Positions 11,186-19,548 of a stretch of 64,000 bases of DNA are shown here, in pieces; positions within the stretch are counted from its first letter, which is position 1, and every line of letters starts with the position of its first letter. The translations under genes were made by a program, and so were the position numbers. Origin of the DNA: Sphingomonas aracearum. Its GTDB lineage: Bacteria > Pseudomonadota > Alphaproteobacteria > Sphingomonadales > Sphingomonadaceae. The stretch spans positions 930,001 to 994,000 of the forward strand of contig NZ_QQNB01000001.1 of assembly GCF_003345355.1 (NCBI RefSeq), read 5' to 3'. The notes beneath the pieces are model-generated. The model did no database searches, had not been told where the DNA came from, and saw only the letters and a program-made list of their open reading frames with translations.

Positions 11186-12451
11186 TCAATAATTCGCCCG
11201 CGCCATCGCGATCATCTTTCGCACCAGCGCAAAGCCCTTGGCCCGGTGCACGGTCTGCTGGCCCGATCCGCCCGGCAGGCTGCGCAGGTCCACCGGATCG
11301 GAGGCGGCATAGAAAGCGAGCCCCGCCAGCGTCGCGAAGGCCGGCGTGGAGTGCGCTTCCGGAAGGCCGGTCAGCCCGCGCGGGCGGCCGACGCGCACCG
11401 AGCGGCCGAGCGTCTGCTGCACATAGTCGGCGATACCCTTCATCTCGGCGCCGCCGCCGGTCAGCACCACCTGCCGCCCGACCGGCCCGGCGAACTTCAT
11501 GTCGACCAGCGCCTTCTGCACCTCGCCGACCAGATGCTCCAGCCGCTGGCGGATCACCGCGATCAGCTGCGCGCGCGTGATCTTGCTGCCGTCGCCCTGC
11601 CCTTCCTCGTCGATCGGCGCGACGTCGATCATGTCGTGATTGTCGCGCGGGGAAGCGTTGGCCGAGCCGTAGAAGCACTTCATCCGCTCGGCCTGCGCCC
11701 GGCTGGTGCCGAACGCGGACGCGATGTCGTCGGTGATGTCCTGCGCGCCGAACGGAATGCTGGTCAGCCCCACCAGCATGCCGCCGGCGAACAGCGAGAC
11801 GTTGGTGATCCCCGCACCCAGCTCCACCAAGGCCACGCCAAGTTCGCGCTCCTCGTCGGACAGGCACGCCATGCCCGTCGCCACCGGCGAGGCGATGATC
11901 GACTTCACCTCCAGGTGCGCGTTGGCGACGCACAGGCCCAGGTTGCGCACCGGCGAGCCGTCCGCCGCCACCACATGGATGTGCACGCCCAGCCGGTCCG
12001 CATGCAGGCCCAGCGGCCGCTTCACCCCGGTCAGCCCATCCAGCGTGTACAGCGCCGGCTGCGCGTGCAGCACCATGCGCCCGGCGGGATCGATCGAGTT
12101 GCGGCCGGCCTGCAACAGCGCGTCGATGTCCGACTGCTCCACCCGGTGCCCGCCCAGCTCGAATTCGATGGAGGCGACATCGCTGACGAGCCCGCCGGCC
12201 GAGAAGCTGACCCAGACATTCTCGATATTGGTGCCGGCGATCCGCTCGGCCTGTTCCACCGCCTCGCGCACCGCCGCCTCGGTCGCCACCGCGTCGGCGA
12301 TATACCCGCGCCGCACGCCGCGGCTTTCGCGCTGGCCGGTGCCGAGCACGATCAGCTCGCCGCCGTCGCCCTTCTGCGCAATCATCGCCGACACCTTGGA
12401 CGAACCGATGTCGAGCGCGGTGATGAGACCTTCCGGTGCCGTCTTCGCCAT
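11186..12451 (-). CDS. ftsA: Cell division protein FtsA
   Basis: This actin-fold protein of 421 aa tethers FtsZ to the membrane and recruits later divisome parts. It starts with the ATPase phosphate-1 motif GLITALDIGSSKVSAMIA. The SHS2/1C subdomain follows, and VVLTGGGAEMKG (about 335-346) is the adenosine motif. The last residues (VRKMIAMARANY) can form the amphipathic membrane-targeting helix. It lies 49 bases after the ftsQ stop and before ftsZ, the usual order. Length is normal. Confidence 0.97.
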   Translation of the reverse strand: MAKTAPEGLITALDIGSSKVSAMIAQKGDGGELIVLGTGQRESRGVRRGYIADAVATEAAVREAVEQAERIAGTNIENVWVSFSAGGLVSDVASIEFELGGHRVEQSDIDALLQAGRNSIDPAGRMVLHAQPALYTLDGLTGVKRPLGLHADRLGVHIHVVAADGSPVRNLGLCVANAHLEVKSIIASPVATGMACLSDEERELGVALVELGAGITNVSLFAGGMLVGLTSIPFGAQDITDDIASAFGTSRAQAERMKCFYGSANASPRDNHDMIDVAPIDEEGQGDGSKITRAQLIAVIRQRLEHLVGEVQKALVDMKFAGPVGRQVVLTGGGAEMKGIADYVQQTLGRSVRVGRPRGLTGLPEAHSTPAFATLAGLAFYAASDPVDLRSLPGGSGQQTVHRAKGFALVRKMIAMARANY

Positions 12452-12500
12452 GTTCCGTGTCCCTGTTGACCCCGCCCCCGCAAGGCCAGTGATTTGAATC

Positions 12501-13427
12501 TTAAGCCGAAATCTGGTTATTGGAAGAAGATTGTGCCGGTTCGGGCCGGTTCACCACACTCGTCTCCGCCGCCCCTGCCTCGACCGCGCCCTTGCGCGCG
12601 ACGAACTTGGCGGGATCGCGCATGTCGAACCGCACGAAGCCCTTGCCGAGCAACGGGTTCGCGTCATCGCGTTCGGCGAACCACATCAGCGCCTTGCCCG
12701 CCTCGTCCTCCCCTTCGGGCAGCGCCAGCGTCTCGCCGCTGGAGAACAGGAGGTTCCAGCGGCGATTGCCGACCCAGGTCGCCGCCTTCACCAGCGGGCG
12801 CAGCTGCGGCGCGCGCGCGATCAGCGCCTGGTAGCCGGCCTCCTGCTCGTTGGCATGCGGGCCGATCACCAGCGGCAGGTTGGGCAGCGCGTCGGCGCGC
12901 ACCGGCTCCAGATAGGTGCCGCCGGACGCGATCAGCGCCAGCTTGCCCTGGTCCTGCCACACCGCGGTGGGCTTGCGCTCCTCCACATGCACCAGCAGCG
13001 TGTCCGGCAGGCGGCGCGACACGTGCGCGTCGGCGATCCAGCCATAGCGCAGCAGGTTCTGCCGCACGGATTCGAGATCGACCAGCGGCATGGCGCGCGA
13101 TTTCTGGTTCAGCGCCACGGCATAGACGCTCATCCGGTCCATGCGCTGGAGCCCGGTCACCTCCACCTGCTCCACCCGGAAGCCGGCGCGACCGACACCC
13201 TCCGCCAGCGCCATGCCCACCGCACCGGGCACGCCCAGCGCCGTCACGATCGCGATCGCCGCCGCCCCGCCCACCCCGAGCATCGCCCAGGTGAAGCCCT
13301 TGCGCAGCGTTTCCTCGCCCACCGGCAGGCTGGCGAGCAGCCGGTCGATCTGCGAGGTTTTCGGCTTCTTGCGGCTATAGGCACCCCGCTTGGGCGCCCC
13401 GCGCTTGATCGTGCTGGCGCGACTCAT
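12501..13427 (-). CDS. ftsQ: Cell division protein FtsQ
   Basis: This 308-aa bitopic divisome protein links early and late division proteins. It has a basic cytoplasmic N-terminus (SRASTIKRGAPKRGAYSRKK), one membrane segment (about 47-68), a POTRA domain (FRVEQVEVTGLQRMDRMSVY, about 77-145) and a beta domain. The C-terminus after about 275 is Ala/Pro/Asn-rich. ATG at 13427 overlaps the ddl stop as ATGA, which fixes the start. The track's longer form reads back through ddl and is a shadow. It sits between ddl and ftsA in the canonical order. Confidence 0.95.
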   Translation of the reverse strand: MSRASTIKRGAPKRGAYSRKKPKTSQIDRLLASLPVGEETLRKGFTWAMLGVGGAAAIAIVTALGVPGAVGMALAEGVGRAGFRVEQVEVTGLQRMDRMSVYAVALNQKSRAMPLVDLESVRQNLLRYGWIADAHVSRRLPDTLLVHVEERKPTAVWQDQGKLALIASGGTYLEPVRADALPNLPLVIGPHANEQEAGYQALIARAPQLRPLVKAATWVGNRRWNLLFSSGETLALPEGEDEAGKALMWFAERDDANPLLGKGFVRFDMRDPAKFVARKGAVEAGAAETSVVNRPEPAQSSSNNQISA

Positions 13428-14347
13428 GCCGCCTCCTCCCGCAGCGCTTCGTCGACGATGCGCTGGACGAGCTCCGGATAGCTCATCCCGTTGTGCCGCG
13501 CCTGCTCGGGCACCAGGCTGAGCGGGGTCATGCCAGGCTGCGTGTTCACCTCCAGCAGGAACAGGCCGTCCACCCCTCGGCTGTCGTCCCAGCGGAAATC
13601 GGCGCGGCTCGTGCCCCGGCAACCCAGCAGCCGGTGCGCCTCCAGCGCAATCGCGTTGCAGGCCTGCGTGATCTCGTCCGGCACGTCCGCCGGGTAGACA
13701 TGCTCGGTCAGGCCGTCGGTATATTTGCTGTCGAAATCGTACCAGCCGTTCTTCGGCTTCAGCTCGGTAACCCCCATCGCCCGGTCACCCAGAACGGCGG
13801 TGGTCAACTCCCGCCCGCGGATATAGGGCTCGGCCAGCAGCTCCTCGAACTCGGCCCAAGGCCCAGCCACGTCGCGTCCGATCGGGTTGCCATAGTTACC
13901 CTCGTCGGTGACGATCGCGACCCCCAGCGACGAGCCCTCGTTGACCGGCTTCACCACATAGGGGCGCGGCAGCGGATCGCCCTCGAACAGCTCGGCGCTC
14001 TTCACCATCCGCCCGCCGGGCATGGGGATGCCATGCGGCACCAGCGCCTGCTTGGTCAGTTGCTTGTCCACCGCGATCACCGACGTGGCCAGGCCGGAAT
14101 GGGTGTAGCGCAGCCCCATCAGGTCCATCATCCCCTGCACCGTCCCGTCTTCGCCCGGGCTGCCGTGCAGCGCGTTGAACACGAGGTCGGGCTTCGCCTC
14201 GGCGAGGCGGGCGGCGACGTCGCGGTCCATGTCGATCCGCGTGACGCGATGGCCGAGCGACTCCAGCGCCTCGGCGACGCCTTCGCCCGACTTGAGCGAC
14301 ACCGGCCGCTCGCCCGACCAGCCACCCATCAGAACGACGATGTGCAT
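13424..14347 (-). CDS. ddlB: D-alanine--D-alanine ligase
   Basis: This ATP-grasp ligase of 307 aa makes D-Ala-D-Ala for the murein stem peptide. It starts MHIVVLMGGWSGERPVSLKSG, the family's N-terminal ligand region. HGSPGEDGTVQG is at about 64-75, and the ATP-grasp and metal residues lie around RADFRWDDSRG and FLLEVNTQPGMT (about 272-283). ATG at 14347 was chosen over the track start because the extra 34 residues read through a palindromic repeat. The Shine-Dalgarno GGGGAGG lies eight bases before ATG and is itself one arm of that repeat's terminal hairpin. It overlaps ftsQ by four bases. Confidence 0.96.
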   Translation of the reverse strand: MHIVVLMGGWSGERPVSLKSGEGVAEALESLGHRVTRIDMDRDVAARLAEAKPDLVFNALHGSPGEDGTVQGMMDLMGLRYTHSGLATSVIAVDKQLTKQALVPHGIPMPGGRMVKSAELFEGDPLPRPYVVKPVNEGSSLGVAIVTDEGNYGNPIGRDVAGPWAEFEELLAEPYIRGRELTTAVLGDRAMGVTELKPKNGWYDFDSKYTDGLTEHVYPADVPDEITQACNAIALEAHRLLGCRGTSRADFRWDDSRGVDGLFLLEVNTQPGMTPLSLVPEQARHNGMSYPELVQRIVDEALREEAA

Positions 14348-14353
14348 CAGACT

Positions 14354-14496
14354 ATCCTCCCCATCACCGATGGGGAGGGGGACCGCTCGCGCCGCGGGGG
14401 GGGGAGGGGCTTGGCCGCAAACGGGGCGGTCCGGGCATTGCCCCTCCACCCCCGCTGCGCGGCGGTCCCCCTCCCCGTGCTGCGCACAGGGAGGAT
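14354..14496. repeat. Palindromic REP/MITE-like element between murB and ddlB
   Basis: This 143-bp element has nested inverted repeats. The left end is a 10-bp hairpin (CCTCCCCATC at 14356-14365, loop ACC, GATGGGGAGG at 14369-14378). The right end is an imperfect hairpin (CCTCCC 14470-14475, GTGC/GCAC, GGGAGG 14489-14494). Internal arms starting GGGGACCGC and ending GCGGTCCCC pair imperfectly over about 30 bases. The ends read ATCCTCCC and GGGAGGAT, and the right half matches the element at 17018-17139. On the minus strand the left end supplies the ddlB ribosome binding site. Confidence 0.8.
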
Positions 14497-14510
14497 CGCA
14501 TCACGCCCGT

Positions 14511-15407
14511 TCACTTCGCCACTCCCACCCGCTGTATTTCCCACTCCAGCATCACGCCGCTCTTCGCCTTCACCCGCGCGCGCACTTCCTCGCCCAGCGC
14601 CTCGATCTCGCCGCTGGTCGCCGCGCCTGTGTTGAGCAGGAAGTTCGTGTGCTTCTCGCTCACCTGCGCATCGCCGATCTTGAGCCCGCGACACCCCGCC
14701 TCGTCCACCAGCGCCCACGCCTTGTGCCCGTTTGGGTTCTTGAAGGTCGATCCGCCCGTCTTCGACCTGAGCGGCTGCGACGCGTCGCGCGCGGCGGCGA
14801 TGCGGTCCATTTCCGCCTGGATCGCCGCCGGATCGCCCGGCTCTCCGCGGAACGTCGCGGAGACCACCACCGCGCCGTCCGGCAGTTCGGAGTGGCGGTA
14901 GGTGTAGCCCAATTCGTCCAGCGACAGCGTGCGCCGCTCGCCCGAGCGCAGCACTATGTCGGCCTCGACCAGCACGTCCCTCACCTCGCGGCCATACGCG
15001 CCGCCGTTCATCCGCACGAAGCCGCCAACGGTGCCGGGGATCGAGCGCAGGAACTCGACGCCCGCGATCCCGGCATCGCGCGCGGTGGAGGAAACGAGGA
15101 TGCCGCTCGCCCCGCCGCCGCAGCGCAGCGTGGTCGCGTCCACCCGCTCGACCGTGGCGAACGCCTTGCCGAGCCGCACCACGACGCCGGACACCCCGCC
15201 GTCGCGCACGATCAGGTTGGAGCCGAGCCCGAGCGCCATCACCGGCACCGCCGGATCGAGATCCCGCAGAAAATCGACCAGATCTTCCACATCCGCCGGC
15301 TCGAACAGCCACTGCGCCGCCCCGCCCGACTTGAACCAGACAAGCGGCGCCAGCGGCGCGCTCTCCGTCAACCGCCCGCGCACGCGAGGAAGCGCCAGCG
15401 TGCTCAC
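14511..15407 (-). CDS. murB: UDP-N-acetylenolpyruvoylglucosamine reductase
   Basis: This FAD enzyme reduces UDP-GlcNAc-enolpyruvate to UDP-MurNAc with NADPH. From GTG at 15407 it has 298 residues, the family length. FAD motifs are ALGLGSNLIVRDGG (about 56-69) and FLRSIPGTVGGFVRMNGGAYG. The catalytic Ser is in RSKTGGSTFKNP, and the late Glu region is at GEIEALGEEVR. The GTG was chosen because it forms a GTGA overlap with the stop of the 63-aa ORF upstream and has GGAGG five bases before it. The track's 417-aa version begins inside murC in another frame. It shows the type I layout. Confidence 0.95.
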   Translation of the reverse strand: MSTLALPRVRGRLTESAPLAPLVWFKSGGAAQWLFEPADVEDLVDFLRDLDPAVPVMALGLGSNLIVRDGGVSGVVVRLGKAFATVERVDATTLRCGGGASGILVSSTARDAGIAGVEFLRSIPGTVGGFVRMNGGAYGREVRDVLVEADIVLRSGERRTLSLDELGYTYRHSELPDGAVVVSATFRGEPGDPAAIQAEMDRIAAARDASQPLRSKTGGSTFKNPNGHKAWALVDEAGCRGLKIGDAQVSEKHTNFLLNTGAATSGEIEALGEEVRARVKAKSGVMLEWEIQRVGVAK

Positions 15408-15595
15408 TTCCACCTCCACAGGCTCGCCCAGCTGCTCCAGGCCTTGAGGTTGGCCTCCATCGCCTTCTGCCCGGCCTCCTGCATCCGCGTGAGGTCGCCC
15501 GCCACATCCAGACCGCGCGCCATGGCGTCCAGCGACGCGCGATGCGCCGCCAGAGCCTGCCGCTGCCACTCGAAAGGCGACGGCCCCCGGGTCAT
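15404..15595 (-). CDS. 63-aa hypothetical protein coupled between murC and murB
   Basis: This short ORF has its ATG (15595) overlapping the murC stop as ATGA and its stop overlapping the murB GTG start as GTGA, so it is translationally coupled on both sides. The sequence starts [19 protein letters not shown] and continues as an Ala/Met/Gln-rich amphipathic helix ending in a Trp cluster ([12 protein letters not shown]). There is no signal peptide or clear membrane span. The Trp-rich tail could bind a membrane surface or a protein partner. It vaguely recalls phasin-like helices, but I do not recognise a family. Standard dcw clusters have no gene at this place. Confidence 0.8.
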   Translation of the reverse strand: MTRGPSPFEWQRQALAAHRASLDAMARGLDVAGDLTRMQEAGQKAMEANLKAWSSWASLWRWK

Positions 15596-17010
15596 GCCGG
15601 GACGGCGCCCCTGGCGGCTGCAATGCCCTCGGCCAGGCCGGCTGCCCATTTGGTGATGTCGCCCGCGCCCAGGCACACCACCATGTCGCCTGACTGCACC
15701 ACGTCCGCCAGTTCCGCCGCCAGCTCCTGCGGCCCGGCAACGGTGGCCGCCGCACGGTACCCACGGCGCTTCAATCCTTCGACCAACGCCTCGGCGTCGA
15801 CACCGTCGATGGGCGCCTCGCCGGCGGCATAGACGGGCGCGACATAGACCATGTCGGCGTCGTTGAACGCGCCCTGGAACTCGTCCATCAGGTCGCGCAG
15901 GCGGGTGAAGCGGTGCGGCTGGACCACGGCGATCACGCGGTTCTCCACGCCCTCCCGCGCGGCCGACAGCACCGCGCGGATCTCCACCGGGTGATGGCCG
16001 TAATCGTCGATGATGGTCGTACCATCCACCTCGCCGACCTTGGTGAAGCGCCGCTTCACCCCGCCGAACTTCGCAAAGCCGGTGCGGATCACCGCGTCCG
16101 GCACGCCCAGCTCCAGCGCCACGCCCACCGCCGCCAGCGCGTTGGAGACGTTGTGGCGGCCGGGCATCGGCAGCTCGATATCCTCGATCGAGCGGCTGGT
16201 GCCGTCGCGGTTGCGGATGATCGCCTCGAAGCGGTTGCCGCCGGGGAACGGCGTCACGTTCACCCCGCGCACATCGGCCTGTGCGGAAAAGCCATACGTG
16301 ACGACGCGCCGGTCGCGCACGCGCGGGATGATGCGCTGCACCTCCGGATGGTCGAGGCACAGCAGCGCCGCGCCATAGAACGGCACGTTTTCCACAAAAT
16401 CGACGAACGCGTCCTTGACCCGCTCGAAATCGCCATAATGGTCGAGATGCTCGGGATCGATGTTGGTGACGACGGCGATCGTCCCGTCCAGCCGCAGGAA
16501 GCTGCCGTCGCTTTCGTCGGCCTCCACCACCATCCAGTCCGACGCACCCAGCCGCGCGTTGGAGCCGTAGCTGTTGATGATCCCGCCGTTGATGACGGTC
16601 GGGTCCACCCCGCCCGCATCCAGCAAGGCCGCGACCATCGAGGTCGTCGTCGTCTTGCCGTGCGTGCCGGCCACCGCGACGGTGGATTTCAGCCGCATCA
16701 GCTCGGCCAGCATTTCCGCGCGGCGCACCACCGGCACGCGCCGCTCCAGCGCCGCCTCGACTTCCGGATTGCCGCGCTTGATCGCGGTGGAGGTGACCAC
16801 CACCGCCGCGTCGCCGATATTCTCCGCGGCATGGCCGATCGCGACGGGGATGCCCCGCGCGCGCAGGCCCTCGACCACATAGCCTTCGGCCACGTCCGAG
16901 CCCTGCACCTGATAGCCCAGGTTCTTCATCACCTCGGCGATGCCGGACATGCCGATCCCGCCGATGCCGACGAAGTGGATCGTGCCGATATCTGTGGCGA
17001 CGCCCTTCAC
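15592..17010 (-). CDS. murC: UDP-N-acetylmuramate--L-alanine ligase
   Basis: This Mur ligase adds L-Ala to UDP-MurNAc. It has 472 aa from GTG at 17010 ([23 protein letters not shown]). The Rossmann-like front [14 protein letters not shown] is at about 16-29, the ATP loop [12 protein letters not shown] at about 113-124, and the DYGHHPVEI motif is typical of MurC. The GTG start has GGGGAGGA upstream, contributed by the palindromic repeat at 17018-17139. The track's start lies inside that repeat at a TTG and adds seven residues. The gene overlaps the 63-aa ORF by four bases and follows murG after the 122-bp repeat. Confidence 0.96.
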   Translation of the reverse strand: MKGVATDIGTIHFVGIGGIGMSGIAEVMKNLGYQVQGSDVAEGYVVEGLRARGIPVAIGHAAENIGDAAVVVTSTAIKRGNPEVEAALERRVPVVRRAEMLAELMRLKSTVAVAGTHGKTTTTSMVAALLDAGGVDPTVINGGIINSYGSNARLGASDWMVVEADESDGSFLRLDGTIAVVTNIDPEHLDHYGDFERVKDAFVDFVENVPFYGAALLCLDHPEVQRIIPRVRDRRVVTYGFSAQADVRGVNVTPFPGGNRFEAIIRNRDGTSRSIEDIELPMPGRHNVSNALAAVGVALELGVPDAVIRTGFAKFGGVKRRFTKVGEVDGTTIIDDYGHHPVEIRAVLSAAREGVENRVIAVVQPHRFTRLRDLMDEFQGAFNDADMVYVAPVYAAGEAPIDGVDAEALVEGLKRRGYRAAATVAGPQELAAELADVVQSGDMVVCLGAGDITKWAAGLAEGIAAARGAVPA

Positions 17011-17017
17011 AGCCTTG

Positions 17018-17139
17018 ATCCTCCCCTGCAAGGGGAGTTGGCGCGCGCAGCGCGACGGAGGGGTGTCCCCCTCTCGACAGCGCGATACCCCTCCACCACT
17101 CGCTGCGCGAGCGGTCCCCTTCCCCTTGCAGGGGAGGAT
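17018..17139. repeat. 122-bp palindromic element with 19-bp terminal inverted repeats, murG-murC gap
   Basis: The left end, ATCCTCCCCTGCAAGGGGA (17018-17036), is the exact reverse complement of the right end at 17121-17139. Each end can itself fold, with CCCCT/AGGGG arms around TGCA. The interior holds GC-rich inverted segments (CGCGCGCAGCGCG; CTCGCTGCGCGAG). Its right half closely parallels the element at 14354-14496 (CCCCTCCAC...CGCTGCGCG...CGGTCCCC...GGGGAGGAT). No ORF is present, so this looks like a non-autonomous REP/MITE-type element. Its left end provides the murC ribosome binding site on the minus strand. Confidence 0.85.
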
Positions 17140-17152
17140 TTCCGATGCCCGC

Positions 17153-18307
17153 TCACGCCGCCGCTCCCGCCATCTTCACCGGCTTCGCCAGTCCCACCGG
17201 CACGCCCGCCGCGGGCGCATCCAGGCTTTCCACCAGGTCCGCCAGATCGCGCACCGCATTCGGCCGGCCACAGCTGCGCGCCCGGCCCGCCGCATTCTGC
17301 AAGGCGAGCGGATCGAGGCCGAGCTTCTGCATCTGCTTGGCCAGTTCCACCGGCGTGAACTGGCCTTGCGGGATGGTGCGCGCGCCGCCGGCGTTCGTCA
17401 TCTCGCGGGCGTTCACCGTCTGGTGGTCGTCGGTCGCCGAGGGCAGCGGCACGAGGATCGCCGGCCGCCCCGCCACCGTCAGTTCCGCGAGCGTCGAGGC
17501 GCCCGCGCGCGCGATCACCAGATGCGCCCAGGCGAGCTGCTCGGGCATGTCGGGCAGATAGGTGGCCAGCTCCGCCGGGATGCCATGCTCGGCATATTTC
17601 GCCCGCACTTCGTCGATGTCCTCGATCCGCGCCTGGTGCGTCACCTGCAACCGGCTGCGAAAGGCGATCGGCAGCATCGAGAGCCCGTCCGGCACCACCT
17701 TGGACAGCACGCTCGCGCCCTGCGACCCGCCGGTCACCAGCACGCGGAAGATGCCATCCTCCTCCAGCAGCGGATAGGGCTGCGAGCGAAGCGCCAGCAC
17801 CGCCTCGCGCACCGGATTGCCCACCAGGTGCGTCTTGCCGCGATGCGCGTCCTTCAGCCGCTCGACCTGCGCATAGGAGGTGGCGATCGCATCCACCTTG
17901 CCCGCCACCAGCCGGTTGACGCGGCCGAGCACCGCATTCTGTTCGTGCACCGCGGTGGGGATCTTGCCATGGAACGCCGCGAGCAGCGCCGGCATCGCCG
18001 GATAGCCGCCAAAGCCGATCACCGCAGAGGGCTTGAACGTCTTGTAGAGCTCGATCGCCATGCCGCGGGCTTCCCACAGCCTGGCGACCGCCCGGGCATA
18101 GCCGATCGGCCCACCGGCAAAGCGCCCGGCCGGCAGCACATGCGTCTGCAGCCCGTCCAGCAGCCCGGGGAACCGCACCCCGCGCGCATCGCTGACCAGC
18201 GCTACCCGGTGGCCACGCTTCTGCAATTCTCCCGCCAGCGCCGCCGCGGGCACCATATGCCCCCCGGTGCCGCCGGCCGCCAGGACGTAATGCCGGGCCT
18301 TCGTCAT
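17153..18307 (-). CDS. murG: Lipid II synthase (UDP-GlcNAc transferase MurG)
   Basis: This peripheral inner-membrane GT28 enzyme transfers GlcNAc from UDP-GlcNAc to lipid I, making lipid II. It has 384 aa from ATG at 18307. Family motifs are [13 protein letters not shown] (about 9-21), [26 protein letters not shown] and the donor-binding [12 protein letters not shown] and [25 protein letters not shown]. The C-terminus has an Ala/Pro extension. ATG overlaps the ftsW stop as ATGA. The track's longer ORF fuses an ftsW shadow to the front and is not real. Confidence 0.97.
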   Translation of the reverse strand: MTKARHYVLAAGGTGGHMVPAAALAGELQKRGHRVALVSDARGVRFPGLLDGLQTHVLPAGRFAGGPIGYARAVARLWEARGMAIELYKTFKPSAVIGFGGYPAMPALLAAFHGKIPTAVHEQNAVLGRVNRLVAGKVDAIATSYAQVERLKDAHRGKTHLVGNPVREAVLALRSQPYPLLEEDGIFRVLVTGGSQGASVLSKVVPDGLSMLPIAFRSRLQVTHQARIEDIDEVRAKYAEHGIPAELATYLPDMPEQLAWAHLVIARAGASTLAELTVAGRPAILVPLPSATDDHQTVNAREMTNAGGARTIPQGQFTPVELAKQMQKLGLDPLALQNAAGRARSCGRPNAVRDLADLVESLDAPAAGVPVGLAKPVKMAGAAA

Positions 18308-19548
18308 TGACCACTCCACTTCGCGACATAGGGCGAGCGGAGCAGATACGGATTGCGCCGCGTGAACGCCAGCAGCAGCCCCATGCCGATCGACAGCGCG
18401 ATCATCGACGATCCGCCATAGCTGATGAACGGCAGCGTCATGCCCTTGGACGGCGCCAGCCCGGTGTTCACCGCCATGGAAATCAGCGCCTGCGCGCCGA
18501 ACTGCGTGGCGAGCCCCGCCGCGGCGTACAGCCGGAACTCGTCCTGCTCGTCCAGCAGCTTGACGAACACCCGCACCACCAGCGCCAGGAACACGAGGGC
18601 GACGAGAGCGCAGGCGATCAGCCCAAATTCTTCGCCGACCACGGAGAAGATGTAATCGGTATGCCCTTCCGGCAGGCGGAACTTCATCTTGCCGCCGCCC
18701 GGCCCGGTGCCCAGCCAGCTGCCCGCGGTGATCGCATTGTGCGCCGCGTTGGTCTGGAAATGGTCGGTCAGGGCGCCGTCCTCGCTCGGGAACAGGAAGG
18801 CGTTGATGCGTTTGGTGGCGGTCGAGTAGAAGAAATAGGCCGCGACCAGCCCCACCGGCACGGCCGCGAACAGCATCGCCATCTTCTTCGGGCTGGTGCC
18901 GGAAATCGTCAGCAGCGCGATCCAGATCACGCCGAACACCACCGTCTGCCCGAAATCCGGTTGCAGCATCAGCAGGCACGCGACCAGCACGGTCATGCCG
19001 CCGGTGATGATCGTGGTCGGCAGCTCCGGCTCCTGCGCGCGCAAGCTCAGCACCCAGGCGACCGCGACCACGAAGAAGGGCTTCAGGAACTCGGACGGCT
19101 GCAGCAGCGAAACGCCGACATCCAGCCAGCGGGTCGCGCCGTTCTTGGTCACGCCGATGAACGGCACCGCGACCAGCAGCGCCACGCACACCAAAGCGCC
19201 GAGCAGCGCGAGGCGTCGTGCCAGCTTGATCGGCAGCATGGAGGTGACCAGCAGCACCGGCAGCGACACGCACACCCAGGCGAGCTGCCACCACAGGTAG
19301 AACAGCGGCGCGATATGGTGCCGTTCGTCCGAGTAACGCGACGCGGCTGCCGGCGAGGCCGCGCCCACCGCCACCAGCCCGATCGCGATCAGCGCCAGCG
19401 CCAGCGCCAACAGCACGCGATCGATGTCGAAGAACCAGGTGCCCAGCACGCTGCGATCGGCGCGCGTGCCGCGGCCCTTCATGTTCTGCCAGAGGGGCTT
19501 GCCGCCCGGCCTGGGGCTCCGTGCAGGCGAGACGCGGATGTCGGTCAT
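18304..19548 (-). CDS. ftsW: Peptidoglycan glycosyltransferase FtsW
   Basis: This SEDS-family polymerase works with FtsI at the septum and makes glycan strands from lipid II. It has 414 aa with about ten membrane segments. Motifs visible are NGATRWLDVG and LLQPSEFLKPF, LLMLQPDFGQTVVF (catalytic Asp region), the TDHFQTNAAHNAITAGSW loop, GEEFGLIACALV, and the closing GLAPSKGMTLPFISYGGSSM. ATG at 19548 overlaps the murD stop (ATGA), which fixes the start. The longer track version extends back through murD. Confidence 0.97.
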   Translation of the reverse strand: MTDIRVSPARSPRPGGKPLWQNMKGRGTRADRSVLGTWFFDIDRVLLALALALIAIGLVAVGAASPAAASRYSDERHHIAPLFYLWWQLAWVCVSLPVLLVTSMLPIKLARRLALLGALVCVALLVAVPFIGVTKNGATRWLDVGVSLLQPSEFLKPFFVVAVAWVLSLRAQEPELPTTIITGGMTVLVACLLMLQPDFGQTVVFGVIWIALLTISGTSPKKMAMLFAAVPVGLVAAYFFYSTATKRINAFLFPSEDGALTDHFQTNAAHNAITAGSWLGTGPGGGKMKFRLPEGHTDYIFSVVGEEFGLIACALVALVFLALVVRVFVKLLDEQDEFRLYAAAGLATQFGAQALISMAVNTGLAPSKGMTLPFISYGGSSMIALSIGMGLLLAFTRRNPYLLRSPYVAKWSGQ

